A stretch of 38,214 nucleotides of DNA from Polaribacter sp. IC066 (GCF_007997085.1 NZ_VORR01000041.1:1-38214); one strand, 5' to 3'. Positions 1 through 9,565 are shown, counted from the first letter of the stretch. Notes: generated from the sequence alone by a model not told the origin. Numbers and translations: made by a program.

Positions 1-193
1 TCTGCAATACGTTTTTTGTCGGAGTTCAATTTATAATGCTTTGATACAAAGGAAACAAACACAATTTAAAAGCACTAAAAATCAAACATGTAATTGTTAC
101 CTAGTAACTAACAAATGTTAACAAGAAAGTTCTTTTTCCTAAAAGCAAGGATAGAATTGTTAATAACTAGCTCTTTTTTGAAATCTAGGCTGA

Positions 194-433
194 ATAGTTA
201 CAAATATTTTTAGTTTGATACCCCCTCTTAAAGTAAAGGATTCTGCGATTTTTTTAAATGACACCTTGCTTTTTTATAAATAATTTCATCGACATAAAAC
301 AGACAATTTTATTTTAACTTATAGTTGTTTATCAGGCGGTTATGATCAAGTCTTGGCTCTCTGCCGACCGGCGAGCAGGTTGGCTCTGAAAGCGGAGCAA
401 TCTCGAATCTTTTATCGGACAAGAATGATAAAA
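194..433 (+). repeat. Dispersed MITE-like repeat, copy 1
   Basis: About 240 bp matching the copies at 27582, 33006 (reverse) and 36353. Shared blocks include ATTTTTAGTTTGATA near the left end, CACCTTG, AGACAATTTTAT, ATCAAGTCTTGG, a GC-rich core (here CTGC...GCAG around 360-380) and a right end TTTATCGGACAAGAATG. The left terminal sequence GTGTCCGATTAAAA seen in copies 2 and 4 has decayed here, so the left boundary is approximate. No open reading frame runs through it. Confidence 0.75.
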
Positions 434-822
434 AACACAGATTTCACGGATTTTACAGGTATTTGATTTTAACGCACTCGGGTGTTTTCAATAGATATAG
501 ATTTCGCTAACGTTCACAAATTTCATTGCTGTTTATTTCAAGATTATTGAATACAGTACAATTGATAAAATACAGTTTTGTCCTTTAGGCCAAATAGAGA
601 AATCACATAAAGCTCCCTTATTTTAGAACTTTGTAGTATGGGATTTCTCTTAAAGTAAAAATAACACTCATTACAGATGTATATTTTTAGAGAATAATTT
701 CAAATCATAGCCCGCATGTATTAGTGAAACCCAATAAAATACGTATCAAAAAATCTTTACAAACATTCGTAAAAATAGTGTCTAATCCGCTGTACTGTAA
801 CTCAACTGTAACTCCTATTTCT
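434..822. other. Intergenic, no gene seen
   Basis: AT-rich sequence between repeat copy 1 and the first promoter. No open frame of useful length, no tRNA-like fold and no strong hairpin was found on either strand. A paired-looking stretch around 590-660 (AGAAATCACATAAAGC... and ...GGGATTTCTCTT) could form a weak long-range stem, but I would not call it an RNA gene. Confidence 0.4.
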
Positions 823-830
823 TAAATTTG
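823..830 (+). promoter_or_regulatory. Bacteroidetes -7 box (TAAATTTG)
   Basis: Exact match to TAnnTTTG, 29 nt before the ATG at 860. A clear TTG -33 element is not present at the expected distance, so this is a partial match. Confidence 0.5.
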
Positions 831-859
831 CACTATTATTTATAAAACACCCTAAAAAG

Positions 860-1117
860 ATGAAAACTATTTCAATAAATAACATAAAAAAGAATTCTTT
901 AAAACTGAATAAGAAGGCGTTACAAAACACAGAAAAAATAGTTTTAAAAACCATTGATAAAATAGAAGGTTTACAAAAACATAAATCTGCATCTATCAAG
1001 AAGAAATTGCACTGTTATGAAAAGCAACAAGATGCTTTTTTTAAGCACCTTGAAGAAGAAAAAGAAAAGATTTGGGGAAAACTGAATAAAGCACTAGACT
1101 TTTTTAGCAAGACCTAG
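860..1117 (+). CDS. Small Lys-rich helical protein, phasin-like
   Basis: An 85-residue protein that I do not recognise by family. It is very rich in Lys and Glu, has no membrane segment or signal peptide, and reads as one long amphipathic helix. The second half, with KQQDAFFKHLEEEKEK and an aromatic-ended tail, has the layout of the phasin-like proteins encoded at 1192 and 2190 (a QQ-containing helix followed by a charged helix). I infer it is a third, shorter member of the same local set. A TAnnTTTG box lies 29 nt upstream, and the next gene starts 74 nt downstream behind its own -7 box, so the two may be separately transcribed. Function unknown. Confidence 0.7.
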   Translation: MKTISINNIKKNSLKLNKKALQNTEKIVLKTIDKIEGLQKHKSASIKKKLHCYEKQQDAFFKHLEEEKEKIWGKLNKALDFFSKT

Positions 1118-1146
1118 TTTGTAACTCATTTGCAACTTGCATCTTG

Positions 1147-1154
1147 TAAGTTTG
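1147..1154 (+). promoter_or_regulatory. Bacteroidetes -7 box (TAAGTTTG)
   Basis: Exact TAnnTTTG match 37 nt before the ATG at 1192. Two TTG triplets lie upstream (1119-1121 and 1130-1132), at 25 and 14 nt spacing, neither ideal. Confidence 0.5.
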
Positions 1155-1191
1155 TACTATCAAAATTAAATAACTCTAAAAATAATATATC

Positions 1192-2163
1192 ATGGCACCT
1201 AAAAAGTCAAAAACTAAAAAAGAAAATAAATTAGGAAAAGCAAAAGCAATCGTTAAAAGAATAAATAGCGATTTAATTGAAGCTTCTTTTAATGCAATTG
1301 AAACGACTGTAAAAACTGGCGAAAAATGGCAGAAATTAACGGCTAAATTGGCTAAAAAAGCAGAACCTTTAACGAAACAACAAATTAATATGTTCGTAGA
1401 AACTGCAGAATCTATTAAAGGTCAATTAGAAAATAGCACAGAGCGTTTAAAAAAATTGGTAGGTTACGACCCAAAAATGATGGAAAACGCAAAGAAAAGA
1501 GTTTCAAAACATCCTTTAGTAGAAAAAGCTGAAGAAATGAAAGAAAAATTTGAAAAGGAACTTTCTAATAACAAATTAGTAAAGAAGGCTGAAAAAATGT
1601 CTGATCAACTAAAAAAGAATATTTCTACGACCATTGATGAAGCAAAAGAAAAATTAGAGGATTATGCAGAAGAAACAATGGATTCTATTTCAGAAAAAAT
1701 AGAAAAAAAGAAACCAAAGAAAGCCCAAAAATCGAAGAAAGCGAAAAAAGCGAAAAAAGCGACCAAAAAGAAAGTGGTTGAAAAGCAAGAAGTTGCTATA
1801 GAAAAAGAAGCAATTATTGCAGAAAATAAGAAAGAAGAGAAAGCAGAGAAGGTTGCAGAAAAAGTAACCGTAATTGCAGAAAAAGAAGAAATACTTGTAG
1901 AAAAAATTATAGTTGCTAAAACGGATCGTATCGATGACTTAAAAGTGATTAAAGGAATTGGTCCTGTTTTAGAAAAATCACTAAATGATTTAAATATTAC
2001 CGCGTATGCTCAAATTTCGAAAATGACCTTAAAAGATTTGACCAAAATACTAACCGATGCCGGTATTAATGCTAAAATATATGATTTATCGGGCTGGAAA
2101 GCGCAAGCAAAATTAGCTTTAGCAGGAGATATGGAAGCTGTTAAAAATTGGGAAAAGAAATAA
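1192..2163 (+). CDS. Phasin-like protein with H1-like linker and HhH tail
   Basis: 323 residues in three visible parts. Residues about 15-95 form helices resembling phasins, with EKWQKLTAKLAKKA and a QQ-containing helix that aligns with the 96-residue neighbour. Residues about 170-197 are a Lys/Ala tract (KKPKKAQKSKKAKKAKKA) like histone H1 tails or AlgP-type proteins. After a Glu/Lys-rich spacer, residues about 246-305 form a helix-hairpin-helix region containing LKVIKGIGPVLEKSLNDL, ending in the WKAQAKLALAGDMEAVKNW pattern seen in small Bacteroidetes HhH modules. Phasins coat storage granules, while a Lys-rich tail and HhH suggest nucleic-acid contact, so a protein tethering granules or nucleoid is possible. 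That role is inference. No PHA synthase gene is in the window. Confidence 0.75.
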   Translation: MAPKKSKTKKENKLGKAKAIVKRINSDLIEASFNAIETTVKTGEKWQKLTAKLAKKAEPLTKQQINMFVETAESIKGQLENSTERLKKLVGYDPKMMENAKKRVSKHPLVEKAEEMKEKFEKELSNNKLVKKAEKMSDQLKKNISTTIDEAKEKLEDYAEETMDSISEKIEKKKPKKAQKSKKAKKAKKATKKKVVEKQEVAIEKEAIIAENKKEEKAEKVAEKVTVIAEKEEILVEKIIVAKTDRIDDLKVIKGIGPVLEKSLNDLNITAYAQISKMTLKDLTKILTDAGINAKIYDLSGWKAQAKLALAGDMEAVKNWEKK

Positions 2164-2189
2164 GAAGTTAAATCCTAAAAAACATCATT

Positions 2190-2480
2190 ATGAAAACTAA
2201 AAAAATAGATACTACAAAAATTACAGAAAAAGTAAATAAAGCTGTGCATACTGCAAAAAAATCTATGGCAAATGCAAACGACTATGCTTTGAAAACTACA
2301 GAAGAAGTCGTTACAGAAACCATAACCATTGCAAGCCAATGGCAAAAAGTAACAGAAAAAGCTTTAAAAGGTGGTGTACACTTACTAGAAAATCAGCAAA
2401 ATTTAATTTTTGATACTTTAGAAATGTACAAAGATCATTTTGTAAAAGGTAGAAAGAGATTTCATAAAGTATTTGCTTAA
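2190..2480 (+). CDS. Phasin-like small protein
   Basis: 96 residues, cytosolic, all helical. Residues about 48-93 (SQWQKVTEKALKGG, then ENQQNLIFDTLEMYKDHF) align with residues 42-90 of the upstream 323-residue protein: the W-Q-K, QQ and T-x-E-x-x-K positions and a final R-x-x-K are shared. It starts 26 nt after the upstream stop, so the two are probably co-transcribed, and a strong terminator follows at 2501. Phasins are amphipathic granule or interface proteins; the assignment rests on composition and pattern only. Confidence 0.7.
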   Translation: MKTKKIDTTKITEKVNKAVHTAKKSMANANDYALKTTEEVVTETITIASQWQKVTEKALKGGVHLLENQQNLIFDTLEMYKDHFVKGRKRFHKVFA

Positions 2481-2500
2481 GAGTCTCCCTACTTCCTATA

Positions 2501-2531
2501 AAAACCAAGTTAAATTTTAACTTGGTTTTTT
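2501..2531 (+). terminator. Rho-independent terminator of phasin-like operon
   Basis: AAAACCAAGTTAAA pairs with TTTAACTTGGTTTT, followed by more T residues. It begins 20 nt after the stop at 2480. The stem is nearly symmetric and A/T-flanked, but the next gene on the right is also plus strand, so it separates two plus-strand units. Confidence 0.85.
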
Positions 2532-2574
2532 GATTTTATACCCATAGTTTTCCCTTCAACTACAAAACGTTTCG

Positions 2575-2582
2575 TATTTTTG
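2575..2582 (+). promoter_or_regulatory. Bacteroidetes -7 box (TATTTTTG)
   Basis: Exact TAnnTTTG match between the terminator at 2501-2531 and the ATG at 2600, giving a leader of about 10-17 nt. No TTG at -33. Confidence 0.45.
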
Positions 2583-2599
2583 TACTCTAATATTTTTAC

Positions 2600-3259
2600 A
2601 TGAAAAAAAAGAAAAACAGCTCTAAATTAGACATTCTTACCCTCTACATGGACCTTGTTTCTGAACACAAAATGAGACCAACAGATGTTGAAGATTTTTG
2701 CGAACAAGTAAATTTAGACGAAGATAATTTTTACGAACATTTTAAATCGTTAAAAAAAGTAGAGAAAACTGTTTTTAATGAACTCTTTAAAAACTCTTTA
2801 GAGGTTTTAAATGAAAGTGAAGAATTTGTTTCTTTTGATGGAAAAAATAAATTATTAAGCCTTTATTTTACCTTTTTTGAAAACTTAACGCTCAATAGAC
2901 CTTACATAGAAGTCGTTTTAAAAGGATGTAAAAACCAGTTAAGATCCTACAAAACACTTTCTAGTTTAAAGAAAAGTTTTTTACTATTTGTAGATAATTT
3001 ATCGCTGACAGAAAGTATTCTATCTATTGATGGTCTAGAAAAACTGCAAACAAACGCCATTAGTTATGCCGCTTGGATACAGTTATTGGCAACGATTAAG
3101 TTTTGGTTAGACGACTCGTCTGAATCTTTTGAAAAGACAGATATTTTTATAGAAAAATCAATCAATACTAGCTTCGAACTTATCGAGAACAAATTCCTTA
3201 AAAATGCTTTTGACTTTGGGAAATTTGTGTACACAGAAAAATTTCAAAAAAAGCACTAG
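2600..3259 (+). CDS. TetR-like transcriptional regulator
   Basis: 219 residues. The N-terminal 50 residues have the TetR layout: a helix (SKLDILTLYMDLVSEH), then an HTH-like segment (RPTDVEDFCEQVNLDEDNFY) and a following helix beginning with FKSLKKVEKTVF. The remaining 160 residues are all-helical, as in the TetR ligand-binding domain. The Lys-rich start is unusual but short. It ends 6 nt before the ABC1-kinase gene, so the two form one unit. Its target is unknown; the adjacent phasin-like operon is the obvious candidate. The HTH is weak by eye, so this is a fold-level call. Confidence 0.7.
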   Translation: MKKKKNSSKLDILTLYMDLVSEHKMRPTDVEDFCEQVNLDEDNFYEHFKSLKKVEKTVFNELFKNSLEVLNESEEFVSFDGKNKLLSLYFTFFENLTLNRPYIEVVLKGCKNQLRSYKTLSSLKKSFLLFVDNLSLTESILSIDGLEKLQTNAISYAAWIQLLATIKFWLDDSSESFEKTDIFIEKSINTSFELIENKFLKNAFDFGKFVYTEKFQKKH

Positions 3260-3265
3260 AAAATC

Positions 3266-4576
3266 ATGAAAAAAGCCAGTAGTATTCCGATTACGAAAAT
3301 TCAACGCGCATCAAAATTGTTTTCCACAGGTGCAAAAGTAGGTGTAAATTACCTTAAATATTATGGTGATAAAATTACCAAAAATGAGCAAGATGCAAGA
3401 GAAAAACTAAACAAATCGAATGCAGAAGATATTTATGACAGCTTAAAGGAGTTAAAAGGAAGCCCTTTAAAAGTTGCACAAATGTTAAGCATGGAAAAAA
3501 GTATTTTGCCAAGAGCGTATGTAGAAAAATTTTCTTTGGCACAATTTTCTGTACCACCACTTTCTGAAGCCTTGGTTTTAAAAACCTTTAAAAAGAGTTT
3601 TGGTAAATTTCCGTCAGAAATTTATGAAAAATTTGAGGTAAAAGCATACTTTGCTGCAAGTATTGGTCAGGTGCATAAAGCAGAAAAAGACGGTAAAGAA
3701 TTAGCTGTTAAAATTCAATATCCAGGAGTTTCAGATAGTATTAAATCTGATTTGGCGCTTTTAAAACCTTTTGTGATTAGAATGTTTAACATGAAAGGGA
3801 AAACCTCTGATGAATATTTCTTGGAAGTTCAAGATAAATTGCTAGAAGAAACCGATTATATTTTAGAAGTAAAACAAAGTCAAGAAATTGTAGACGCGTG
3901 TTCTCATATTCCAAACCTTACTTTTCCTAATTACTATCCAGAATTATCATCTAAACAAATCATCACGATGGATTGGATGAAAGGGATTCATTTATCAGAA
4001 TATACAACCACGAACACCGATCAAGCAAAATCGAACGAAATAGGGCAAGCGCTTTGGGATTTCTTTATGTTTCAAATTCATAATTTAAAGAAAGTACATG
4101 CAGATCCGCACCCAGGAAACTTTTTAGTTGCTGAAGATAACACCTTAATTGCGTTAGATTTTGGGTGCATGAAAACAATTCCGTTATCCTTTTACACCCC
4201 GTATTTTGAGCTTGCAAGAAAAGATACCCTTGCGGATAAAAAGCTTTTTGAAGAAAAAATGTTCGAATTAGAAATTTTAAGTACAGAAGATAGCAAAGAA
4301 GAATATAAGTTTTTTAGCGGAATGTTTCATGAAATGCTTTCTATTTTTACACAACCGTTTCATGACGAAACTTTCGATTTTTCTGATCCTGTATTTTTTG
4401 GCAGCATATCAGAATTTAGCGAGCGCTACTCTAAAAACACAGAGTTAAGATCATACAATGCAAGTAGAGGATCTAAACATTTTATTTACATGAATAGAAC
4501 GTTTTTTGGCTTGTATAATTTGATGTTTGATTTGAAGGCAAAAGACATAAAGATTAATAATTTTATCAATTTGTAA
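3266..4576 (+). CDS. ABC1/UbiB (AarF) family atypical kinase
   Basis: 436 residues of the ABC1 family, protein-kinase-like ATP-binding proteins linked to quinone or lipid metabolism (UbiB, Coq8). Visible landmarks: the KxGQ-type motif appears as KVAQ (69-72), the Ala-rich loop as FAASIGQVH (129-137), the VAIK-type lysine as LAVKIQYPGV (Lys149), the catalytic loop as HADPHPGN (278-285) and the metal-binding DFG as LDFGC (Asp298). It lacks the C-terminal membrane helices of classical UbiB. The KVAQ and FAAS variants differ from the usual KxGQ and AAAS. It follows the TetR-like gene by 6 nt. It is probably not the ubiquinone gene, since Flavobacteriia use menaquinone; the substrate is unknown. 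Confidence 0.9.
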   Translation: MKKASSIPITKIQRASKLFSTGAKVGVNYLKYYGDKITKNEQDAREKLNKSNAEDIYDSLKELKGSPLKVAQMLSMEKSILPRAYVEKFSLAQFSVPPLSEALVLKTFKKSFGKFPSEIYEKFEVKAYFAASIGQVHKAEKDGKELAVKIQYPGVSDSIKSDLALLKPFVIRMFNMKGKTSDEYFLEVQDKLLEETDYILEVKQSQEIVDACSHIPNLTFPNYYPELSSKQIITMDWMKGIHLSEYTTTNTDQAKSNEIGQALWDFFMFQIHNLKKVHADPHPGNFLVAEDNTLIALDFGCMKTIPLSFYTPYFELARKDTLADKKLFEEKMFELEILSTEDSKEEYKFFSGMFHEMLSIFTQPFHDETFDFSDPVFFGSISEFSERYSKNTELRSYNASRGSKHFIYMNRTFFGLYNLMFDLKAKDIKINNFINL

Positions 4577-4625
4577 AATCTTTACTACTTTAGTGGCATA
4601 ATTACCAAAAAATCAATCAACCTAT

Positions 4626-5231
4626 ATGTTAATTATTGGAATTGCAGGTGGTACTGGCAGCGGAAAAACAACCGTTGTAAATCAAATAGTAAAACAGTTA
4701 CCAACTGATGAAGTATGTGTAATATCGCAAGATTCTTACTACAAAGAAACAACGAGTCTTTCTTATGACGAGAGAACAAAAATAAATTTTGATCATCCGA
4801 GAGCGATCGATTTTGAGTTGTTAATTAAACATTTGAAAGAATTAAAAAAAGGAAAAACAATTAAACAACCCGTTTACTCTTTTGTAACGCATAACAGAAC
4901 AGAAGATTTTGTAAAAACGCATCCTAGAAAAGTAGTTATTGTAGAAGGAATCTTAATTTTTAATAGTGAGGAATTACGCAGTTTATTCGAAATAAAAATC
5001 TTTGTGCATGCAGAAACAGATGAACGCTTAATACGCAGAGTTCGCAGAGATATTACAGAAAGAGGACGCGATATAGACGAGGTATTAAACCGTTATCAAA
5101 CAACATTAAAACCAATGCATCAGCAATTTATAGAACCAACCAAAAACTTTGCAGACATTATAATTCCTAATGATCGCTACAATACGGTTGCTATTGATGT
5201 AGTAAGAAGTGTAATAAATGAGCGCCTATAA
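4626..5231 (+). CDS. udk: Uridine kinase
   Basis: 201 residues, full length for the family. It phosphorylates uridine or cytidine to the monophosphate in pyrimidine salvage. The Walker A loop GGTGSGKTT is at residues 8-16, followed by the family signature SQDSYYKETTSLSYDER and NFDHPRAIDF; the lid-region arginines RLIRRVRRDITERGRD are also present. The stop TAA at 5229-5231 is directly followed by the ATG of the next gene, so it heads a four-gene operon with the ftsB-like gene and mutAB. Confidence 0.96.
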   Translation: MLIIGIAGGTGSGKTTVVNQIVKQLPTDEVCVISQDSYYKETTSLSYDERTKINFDHPRAIDFELLIKHLKELKKGKTIKQPVYSFVTHNRTEDFVKTHPRKVVIVEGILIFNSEELRSLFEIKIFVHAETDERLIRRVRRDITERGRDIDEVLNRYQTTLKPMHQQFIEPTKNFADIIIPNDRYNTVAIDVVRSVINERL

Positions 5232-5552
5232 ATGAGTTTTTTTCAAAATGTAAAAAAAAAATCCGCTTTTAAAATTCTTACAAACGTTTTTGTAATGATT
5301 TTAATTCCGTTTATTGTTTGGATGCTTTTTTTTGATGAAAATTCTTATCTAATTCACAATAAATTTGACCAAGAAATTGAGGAATTAGAGAGCACCATTT
5401 TATTCTATAAAGGTAAAATTGACCAAGATAAAGAAACTATTAAAAAGTTACAAGATTCTTTAGAATTAGAAAGATTTGCCAGAGAACAGTATTTAATGAA
5501 AAAAGAAAACGAAGACATTTATATTATTGAATTTGATACCATAAAAAGATAA
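5232..5552 (+). CDS. FtsB/DivIC-like septum formation initiator
   Basis: 106 residues: a short basic N-terminus, one membrane helix (about 14-33, ILTNVFVMILIPFIVWMLFF), then a coiled coil (about 44-80) and the closing block LERFAREQYLMKKENEDIYI typical of DivIC/FtsB proteins. In the divisome this protein joins FtsL and FtsQ and helps activate septal wall synthesis. It touches udk with no gap and overlaps mutA by one base (TAATG). Linkage of this gene to udk and mutAB is common in Flavobacteriaceae. Confidence 0.9.
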   Translation: MSFFQNVKKKSAFKILTNVFVMILIPFIVWMLFFDENSYLIHNKFDQEIEELESTILFYKGKIDQDKETIKKLQDSLELERFAREQYLMKKENEDIYIIEFDTIKR

Positions 5553-6907
5553 TGAATACATTTCTATTTGATGATTTTGAACCTGTATCGGCAGCCGCTT
5601 GGAAACAAAAAATTCAAGTAGATTTAAAAGGTGCAGACTATAATGAAGCTTTACTTTGGCATACCGAAGACGGCGTTGTTGTAAAACCATTTTACACAAA
5701 AGAAGATAGAACTAACGTAAAAATAAACTTACCAAAAAAGGGTTTTAATAGTTGTCAGACTATTTTTATTGACGATGAAAAAATAGCAAATTCTTTAGCG
5801 GTTGATGCTTTAAAAAGAGGTGCCACTGCAATTCAGTTTAAAGCAAATAAAAAATTCAATTATCAAAAGGTTTTAAAAAAGATTGATGTAGAAAAAAGAA
5901 CGCTTTACTTTCAGTTTTCTTTTTTAGATGCCGATTTCCAAATAGAACTTTCTAAATATTGCGAGTCCGATATCGTATTTTTTCAGACCGATATTATTGG
6001 TAATTTAGCAGAAAATGGCAATTGGTTCATCAGCCTAAAAGAAGATTTTAAGCAATTAGAGCGTATTGTATCTTCTACCCAAAATTGTATTTCAGTTTCT
6101 GGTGATTTATATCAAAATGCGGGCGCAACGATCACCCAACAATTAGCCTATACTTTAGCGCACGCCAATGAATATTTGCATCATTTTGGAAAAGATGTGG
6201 CAACTAAAATTCATTTTACCTTTTCTGCAGGTAGCAATTACTTTTTTGAAATTGCAAAGTTAAGAGCCTTTAGAATTTTATGGGAAACACTTTTGAATGA
6301 ATATGATGTAAAAGACAATGAAGTTCATGTTTTTACACAACCAAGTTTGCGCAATAAAACAGTATATGATTATAATGTAAATATGCTGCGGACAACTTCG
6401 GAAGCTATGAGTGCAATTCTTGGAGGATCCAACACGGTTTCTACGATTGCTTATGACGCGATGTATCATAAATCGAACGAGTTTGGCGAGCGAATTGCAA
6501 GAAATCAACTTTTAATATTACAAGAAGAAAGTTATTTACAAGAAGCTCAAAACATGGCCGATGGTACGTATTACATAGAATCAATTACCCAACAATTAGC
6601 AGAAAAAGCATTGGTTCTATTTAAGCAAATAGAAACATCTGGCGGATTTTTAAAGCAACTAAAAGTTGGAAATATCCAAAAGAAAATAGCAGAAAGTGCT
6701 TTAAAAGAAGAAGAAAATTTTAAGGCAAACAAAATCATTTTACTGGGCACCAACTTGCAAATCAATAAAGAAAATAAAATGAAGCACGATTTAGAGCTGT
6801 TTCCTTTTGTAAAACAAAGAAATATAAAAACGATCATCATACCCATTAACAGAAAACGTCTTTCTGAAACTATAGAAAAAGAACGAATAGCCCAAGAAGA
6901 TGACTAG
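5552..6907 (+). CDS. mutA: Methylmalonyl-CoA mutase small (beta) subunit
   Basis: 451 residues. It forms the non-catalytic half of the cobalamin-dependent heterodimer that converts methylmalonyl-CoA and succinyl-CoA. The N-terminal [20 protein letters not shown] block and the TIM-barrel part with [20 protein letters not shown] are recognisable. It is shorter than the roughly 600-residue actinobacterial subunit and lacks a cobalamin-binding domain, as is usual for this phylum. It overlaps the ftsB-like gene by one base and mutB by 8 bases, so expression is coupled. Confidence 0.93.
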   Translation: MNTFLFDDFEPVSAAAWKQKIQVDLKGADYNEALLWHTEDGVVVKPFYTKEDRTNVKINLPKKGFNSCQTIFIDDEKIANSLAVDALKRGATAIQFKANKKFNYQKVLKKIDVEKRTLYFQFSFLDADFQIELSKYCESDIVFFQTDIIGNLAENGNWFISLKEDFKQLERIVSSTQNCISVSGDLYQNAGATITQQLAYTLAHANEYLHHFGKDVATKIHFTFSAGSNYFFEIAKLRAFRILWETLLNEYDVKDNEVHVFTQPSLRNKTVYDYNVNMLRTTSEAMSAILGGSNTVSTIAYDAMYHKSNEFGERIARNQLLILQEESYLQEAQNMADGTYYIESITQQLAEKALVLFKQIETSGGFLKQLKVGNIQKKIAESALKEEENFKANKIILLGTNLQINKENKMKHDLELFPFVKQRNIKTIIIPINRKRLSETIEKERIAQEDD

Positions 6908-8993
6908 AAAATCATTCGAACATATAAAACTTAACAATGCTACTACAGCGCCTAAACAAAGCTTTAAACACGAAGATTTTGTGGCAGGCATTGCCCCTAA
7001 CTTAAGAGGACCTTATTCCACGATGTACGTTAGAAGACCTTGGACTATTCGGCAATACGCAGGTTTTTCTACCGCTGAAGAAAGTAACTCTTTTTACAGA
7101 AGAAATTTAGAAGCAGGCCAAAAAGGATTGTCTGTAGCTTTCGATTTAGCCACCCATAGAGGTTATGATTCAGACCATGAACGTGTGCAAGGAGATGTTG
7201 GTAAGGCTGGCGTTGCCATAGATTCTGTAGAAGACATGAAGGTTTTATTCGATCAAATTCCTTTAGATAAAATGTCTGTTTCCATGACCATGAATGGCGC
7301 CGTTTTACCCATTTTAGCATTTTATATTGTGGCGGCAGAAGAACAAGGCGTTGCGCTTGAAAATCTAACAGGAACCATACAGAATGATATTTTAAAGGAG
7401 TTTATGGTACGAAATACGTACATCTACCCCCCTGCCCCATCGATGAAAATTATTGCTGATATTTTTAAATATACCAGTGATAAAATGCCAAAATTTAATT
7501 CGATTTCTATTTCTGGCTACCATATGCAAGAAGCAGGTGCTACGGCAGAAATTGAATTAGCATACACCCTTGCTGATGGCCTAGAATATATAAAACAAGG
7601 TATTGAAGCAGGCATGGATATTGATGCTTTTGCACCAAGATTGTCTTTCTTTTGGGCCATCGGAATGGATCATTTTACAGAAATTGCAAAGATGCGTGCA
7701 GCAAGAATGTTGTGGGCAAAAATTGTAAAGCAATTCAACCCTAAAAACCCAAAATCTTTAGCGTTAAGAACTCATTGCCAAACAAGTGGCTGGTCTTTAA
7801 CAGAGCAAGATCCTTTTAATAATGTTGCAAGAACCACTATAGAAGCGATGGCTGCTGTATTTGGTGGCACACAAAGTTTACACACCAATGCATTGGATGA
7901 AGCGATTGCTTTACCAACAGATTTTTCTGCAAGAATTGCCAGAAATACACAAATATATCTACAAGAAGAAACACATGTTACTAAAACTGTAGATCCTTGG
8001 GCAGGAAGTTATCACCTAGAACAATTAACAGAAAACATTGCCAACAGAGCTTGGGAATTGATGGATGAAGTTGCCGAATTAGGTGGCATGACAAAAGCGA
8101 TTGAAAAGGGCATTCCTAAAATGAGAATCGAGGAAGCTGCCGCAAAAAAACAAGCCAAAATTGATAGCGGTAAAGATGTTATTGTTGGCATCAATAAATA
8201 CAAGCTAAAGCAAGAAGACCCGCTTCATATTTTAGAAGTTGACAATGAAGCCGTAAGAATATCTCAAATTGAAAGATTAGAAAAATTAAAAGCGGAAAGA
8301 AATTCAGACGAAGTTCAGAAGTCTTTAGTCGCGTTAACTGATGCGGCAAAGTATGGTATAGATTCAAAAAACACTACTTTACCTCAAGACAAAAACTTAT
8401 TAGATTTGGCTGTAAAAGCTGCCCGAAATAGAGCTACTTTGGGTGAAATTTCTGATGCTCTTGAAGTCGTTTATGGAAGACATAAAGCAGTTCATAAAAC
8501 AATTTCTGGCGTGTATAGTAAAGAAATAAAAAACGATAAACTATTTAAAAAAGCAGCTAAATTAGCAGATAAATTTGCTGAACTAGAAGGCAGACGTCCA
8601 AGAATCATGATTGCTAAATTAGGGCAAGATGGCCATGACAGAGGCGCAAAAGTTGTGGCAACGGGTTATGCAGATTTAGGTTTTGATGTAGATATTGGTC
8701 CGCTTTTTCAAACACCACAAGAAGCTACCAAACAAGCTGTGGAGAATGATGCGCATATTTTGGGAATTTCTTCTTTGGCAGCTGGTCATAAAACGTTAGT
8801 TCCGCAAGTAGTTGCAGAACTCAAAAAACACGGGCGAGAGGATATTATGGTGATTGTTGGGGGTGTAATTCCTGCACAAGATTATCAATTTTTATTTGAC
8901 GCAGGCGCTGTTGGTATTTTTGGTCCCGGAACAAAAATTGCCCAAGCCGCTATCGACTTGATTACTATTTTAATTGATAGTGTTGCCGAGTAG
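6900..8993 (+). CDS. mutB: Methylmalonyl-CoA mutase large (alpha) subunit
   Basis: 697 residues, full length. It catalyses the radical rearrangement of methylmalonyl-CoA to succinyl-CoA in propionate, odd-chain fatty acid and branched amino acid breakdown. The TIM barrel starts with [17 protein letters not shown] and contains [19 protein letters not shown]. The C-terminal cobalamin-binding domain has the DxHxxG motif as DGHDRG (Asp577, His579, Gly582), plus the later GHKTLVPQV and VIVGGVIP blocks. The start overlaps mutA by 8 bases. It is the last intact gene before the decayed island at 9070. Confidence 0.97.
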   Translation: MTRKSFEHIKLNNATTAPKQSFKHEDFVAGIAPNLRGPYSTMYVRRPWTIRQYAGFSTAEESNSFYRRNLEAGQKGLSVAFDLATHRGYDSDHERVQGDVGKAGVAIDSVEDMKVLFDQIPLDKMSVSMTMNGAVLPILAFYIVAAEEQGVALENLTGTIQNDILKEFMVRNTYIYPPAPSMKIIADIFKYTSDKMPKFNSISISGYHMQEAGATAEIELAYTLADGLEYIKQGIEAGMDIDAFAPRLSFFWAIGMDHFTEIAKMRAARMLWAKIVKQFNPKNPKSLALRTHCQTSGWSLTEQDPFNNVARTTIEAMAAVFGGTQSLHTNALDEAIALPTDFSARIARNTQIYLQEETHVTKTVDPWAGSYHLEQLTENIANRAWELMDEVAELGGMTKAIEKGIPKMRIEEAAAKKQAKIDSGKDVIVGINKYKLKQEDPLHILEVDNEAVRISQIERLEKLKAERNSDEVQKSLVALTDAAKYGIDSKNTTLPQDKNLLDLAVKAARNRATLGEISDALEVVYGRHKAVHKTISGVYSKEIKNDKLFKKAAKLADKFAELEGRRPRIMIAKLGQDGHDRGAKVVATGYADLGFDVDIGPLFQTPQEATKQAVENDAHILGISSLAAGHKTLVPQVVAELKKHGREDIMVIVGGVIPAQDYQFLFDAGAVGIFGPGTKIAQAAIDLITILIDSVAE

Positions 8994-9069
8994 GTTGGTT
9001 TTTTAATTTTAAATCTCGTAATTTTATTCTCCATGCATCAAAAAAAGTTAATATATTTAGCTAAAAAAA

Positions 9070-9565
9070 ATGCGAATCAACGAAGAAGCTGATTATTTGT
9101 TAAATTTAGACAAATCTCTTTCAGATCCAAATCAAGTTATAGATTTAGGAAATAAAATCGCCTTAATTTAATTTCTCATCAAGATTCTGAATATAATTTT
9201 TGGGTATAAATTACTTAAAATCGAAAGATTCTGCTAAAAACCTCAATTCATCATTTAGAAAGTAATTCTCTTATCGGCCTTTAAGAATAGACTTTAAAGG
9301 TGGACATCATAATCAACCAACAATTAAAAATACATTGTCTGAATATTTAAAACCCTATGCAGATAAATGGTTTAAACCAAACGAACCACATATGCATGTA
9401 TTTGTAGAAGGCTACAAACCTTTAGTTTGGGCCATTCCATTAGCAGAGCCGAATTTTCCGACGAAGGATATTACAGACTCTTCTGATTTAAACGATTTAA
9501 TAGTTAATTTTGCTAAATAAATAAATTTAAGCTCACAAATAAATATACAACAAGCAATACTGTGA
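9070..9565 (+). pseudogene. DUF6978-like gene, broken
   Basis: Starting at ATG 9070 the frame reads MRINEEADYLLNLDKSLSDP, then meets a stop at 9169-9171. The homology continues in another frame as LNLISHQDSEYNFWV and NRKILLKTSIHH with two in-frame stops, and shifts again near 9270 into the open stretch LRIDFKGGHHNQPTIKNTLS, ending ...LNDLIVNFAK at a TAA at 9518-9520. Past that stop the frame stays open to a TGA at 9563-9565, so the original end may be there, overlapping the next gene's GTG. The order (acidic start, FRIDF-like core, PHMHVFVEGY, PL...) fits DUF6978 as I recall it. Function is unknown, and the many lesions mean it is dead. Confidence 0.65.

Noticed and set aside
1..90. Possible 5' end of a minus-strand gene running off the left edge, reading KHYKLNSDKKRIA
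   Set aside because: The frame is open to the edge but too short to identify, has no ATG and no clear promoter.
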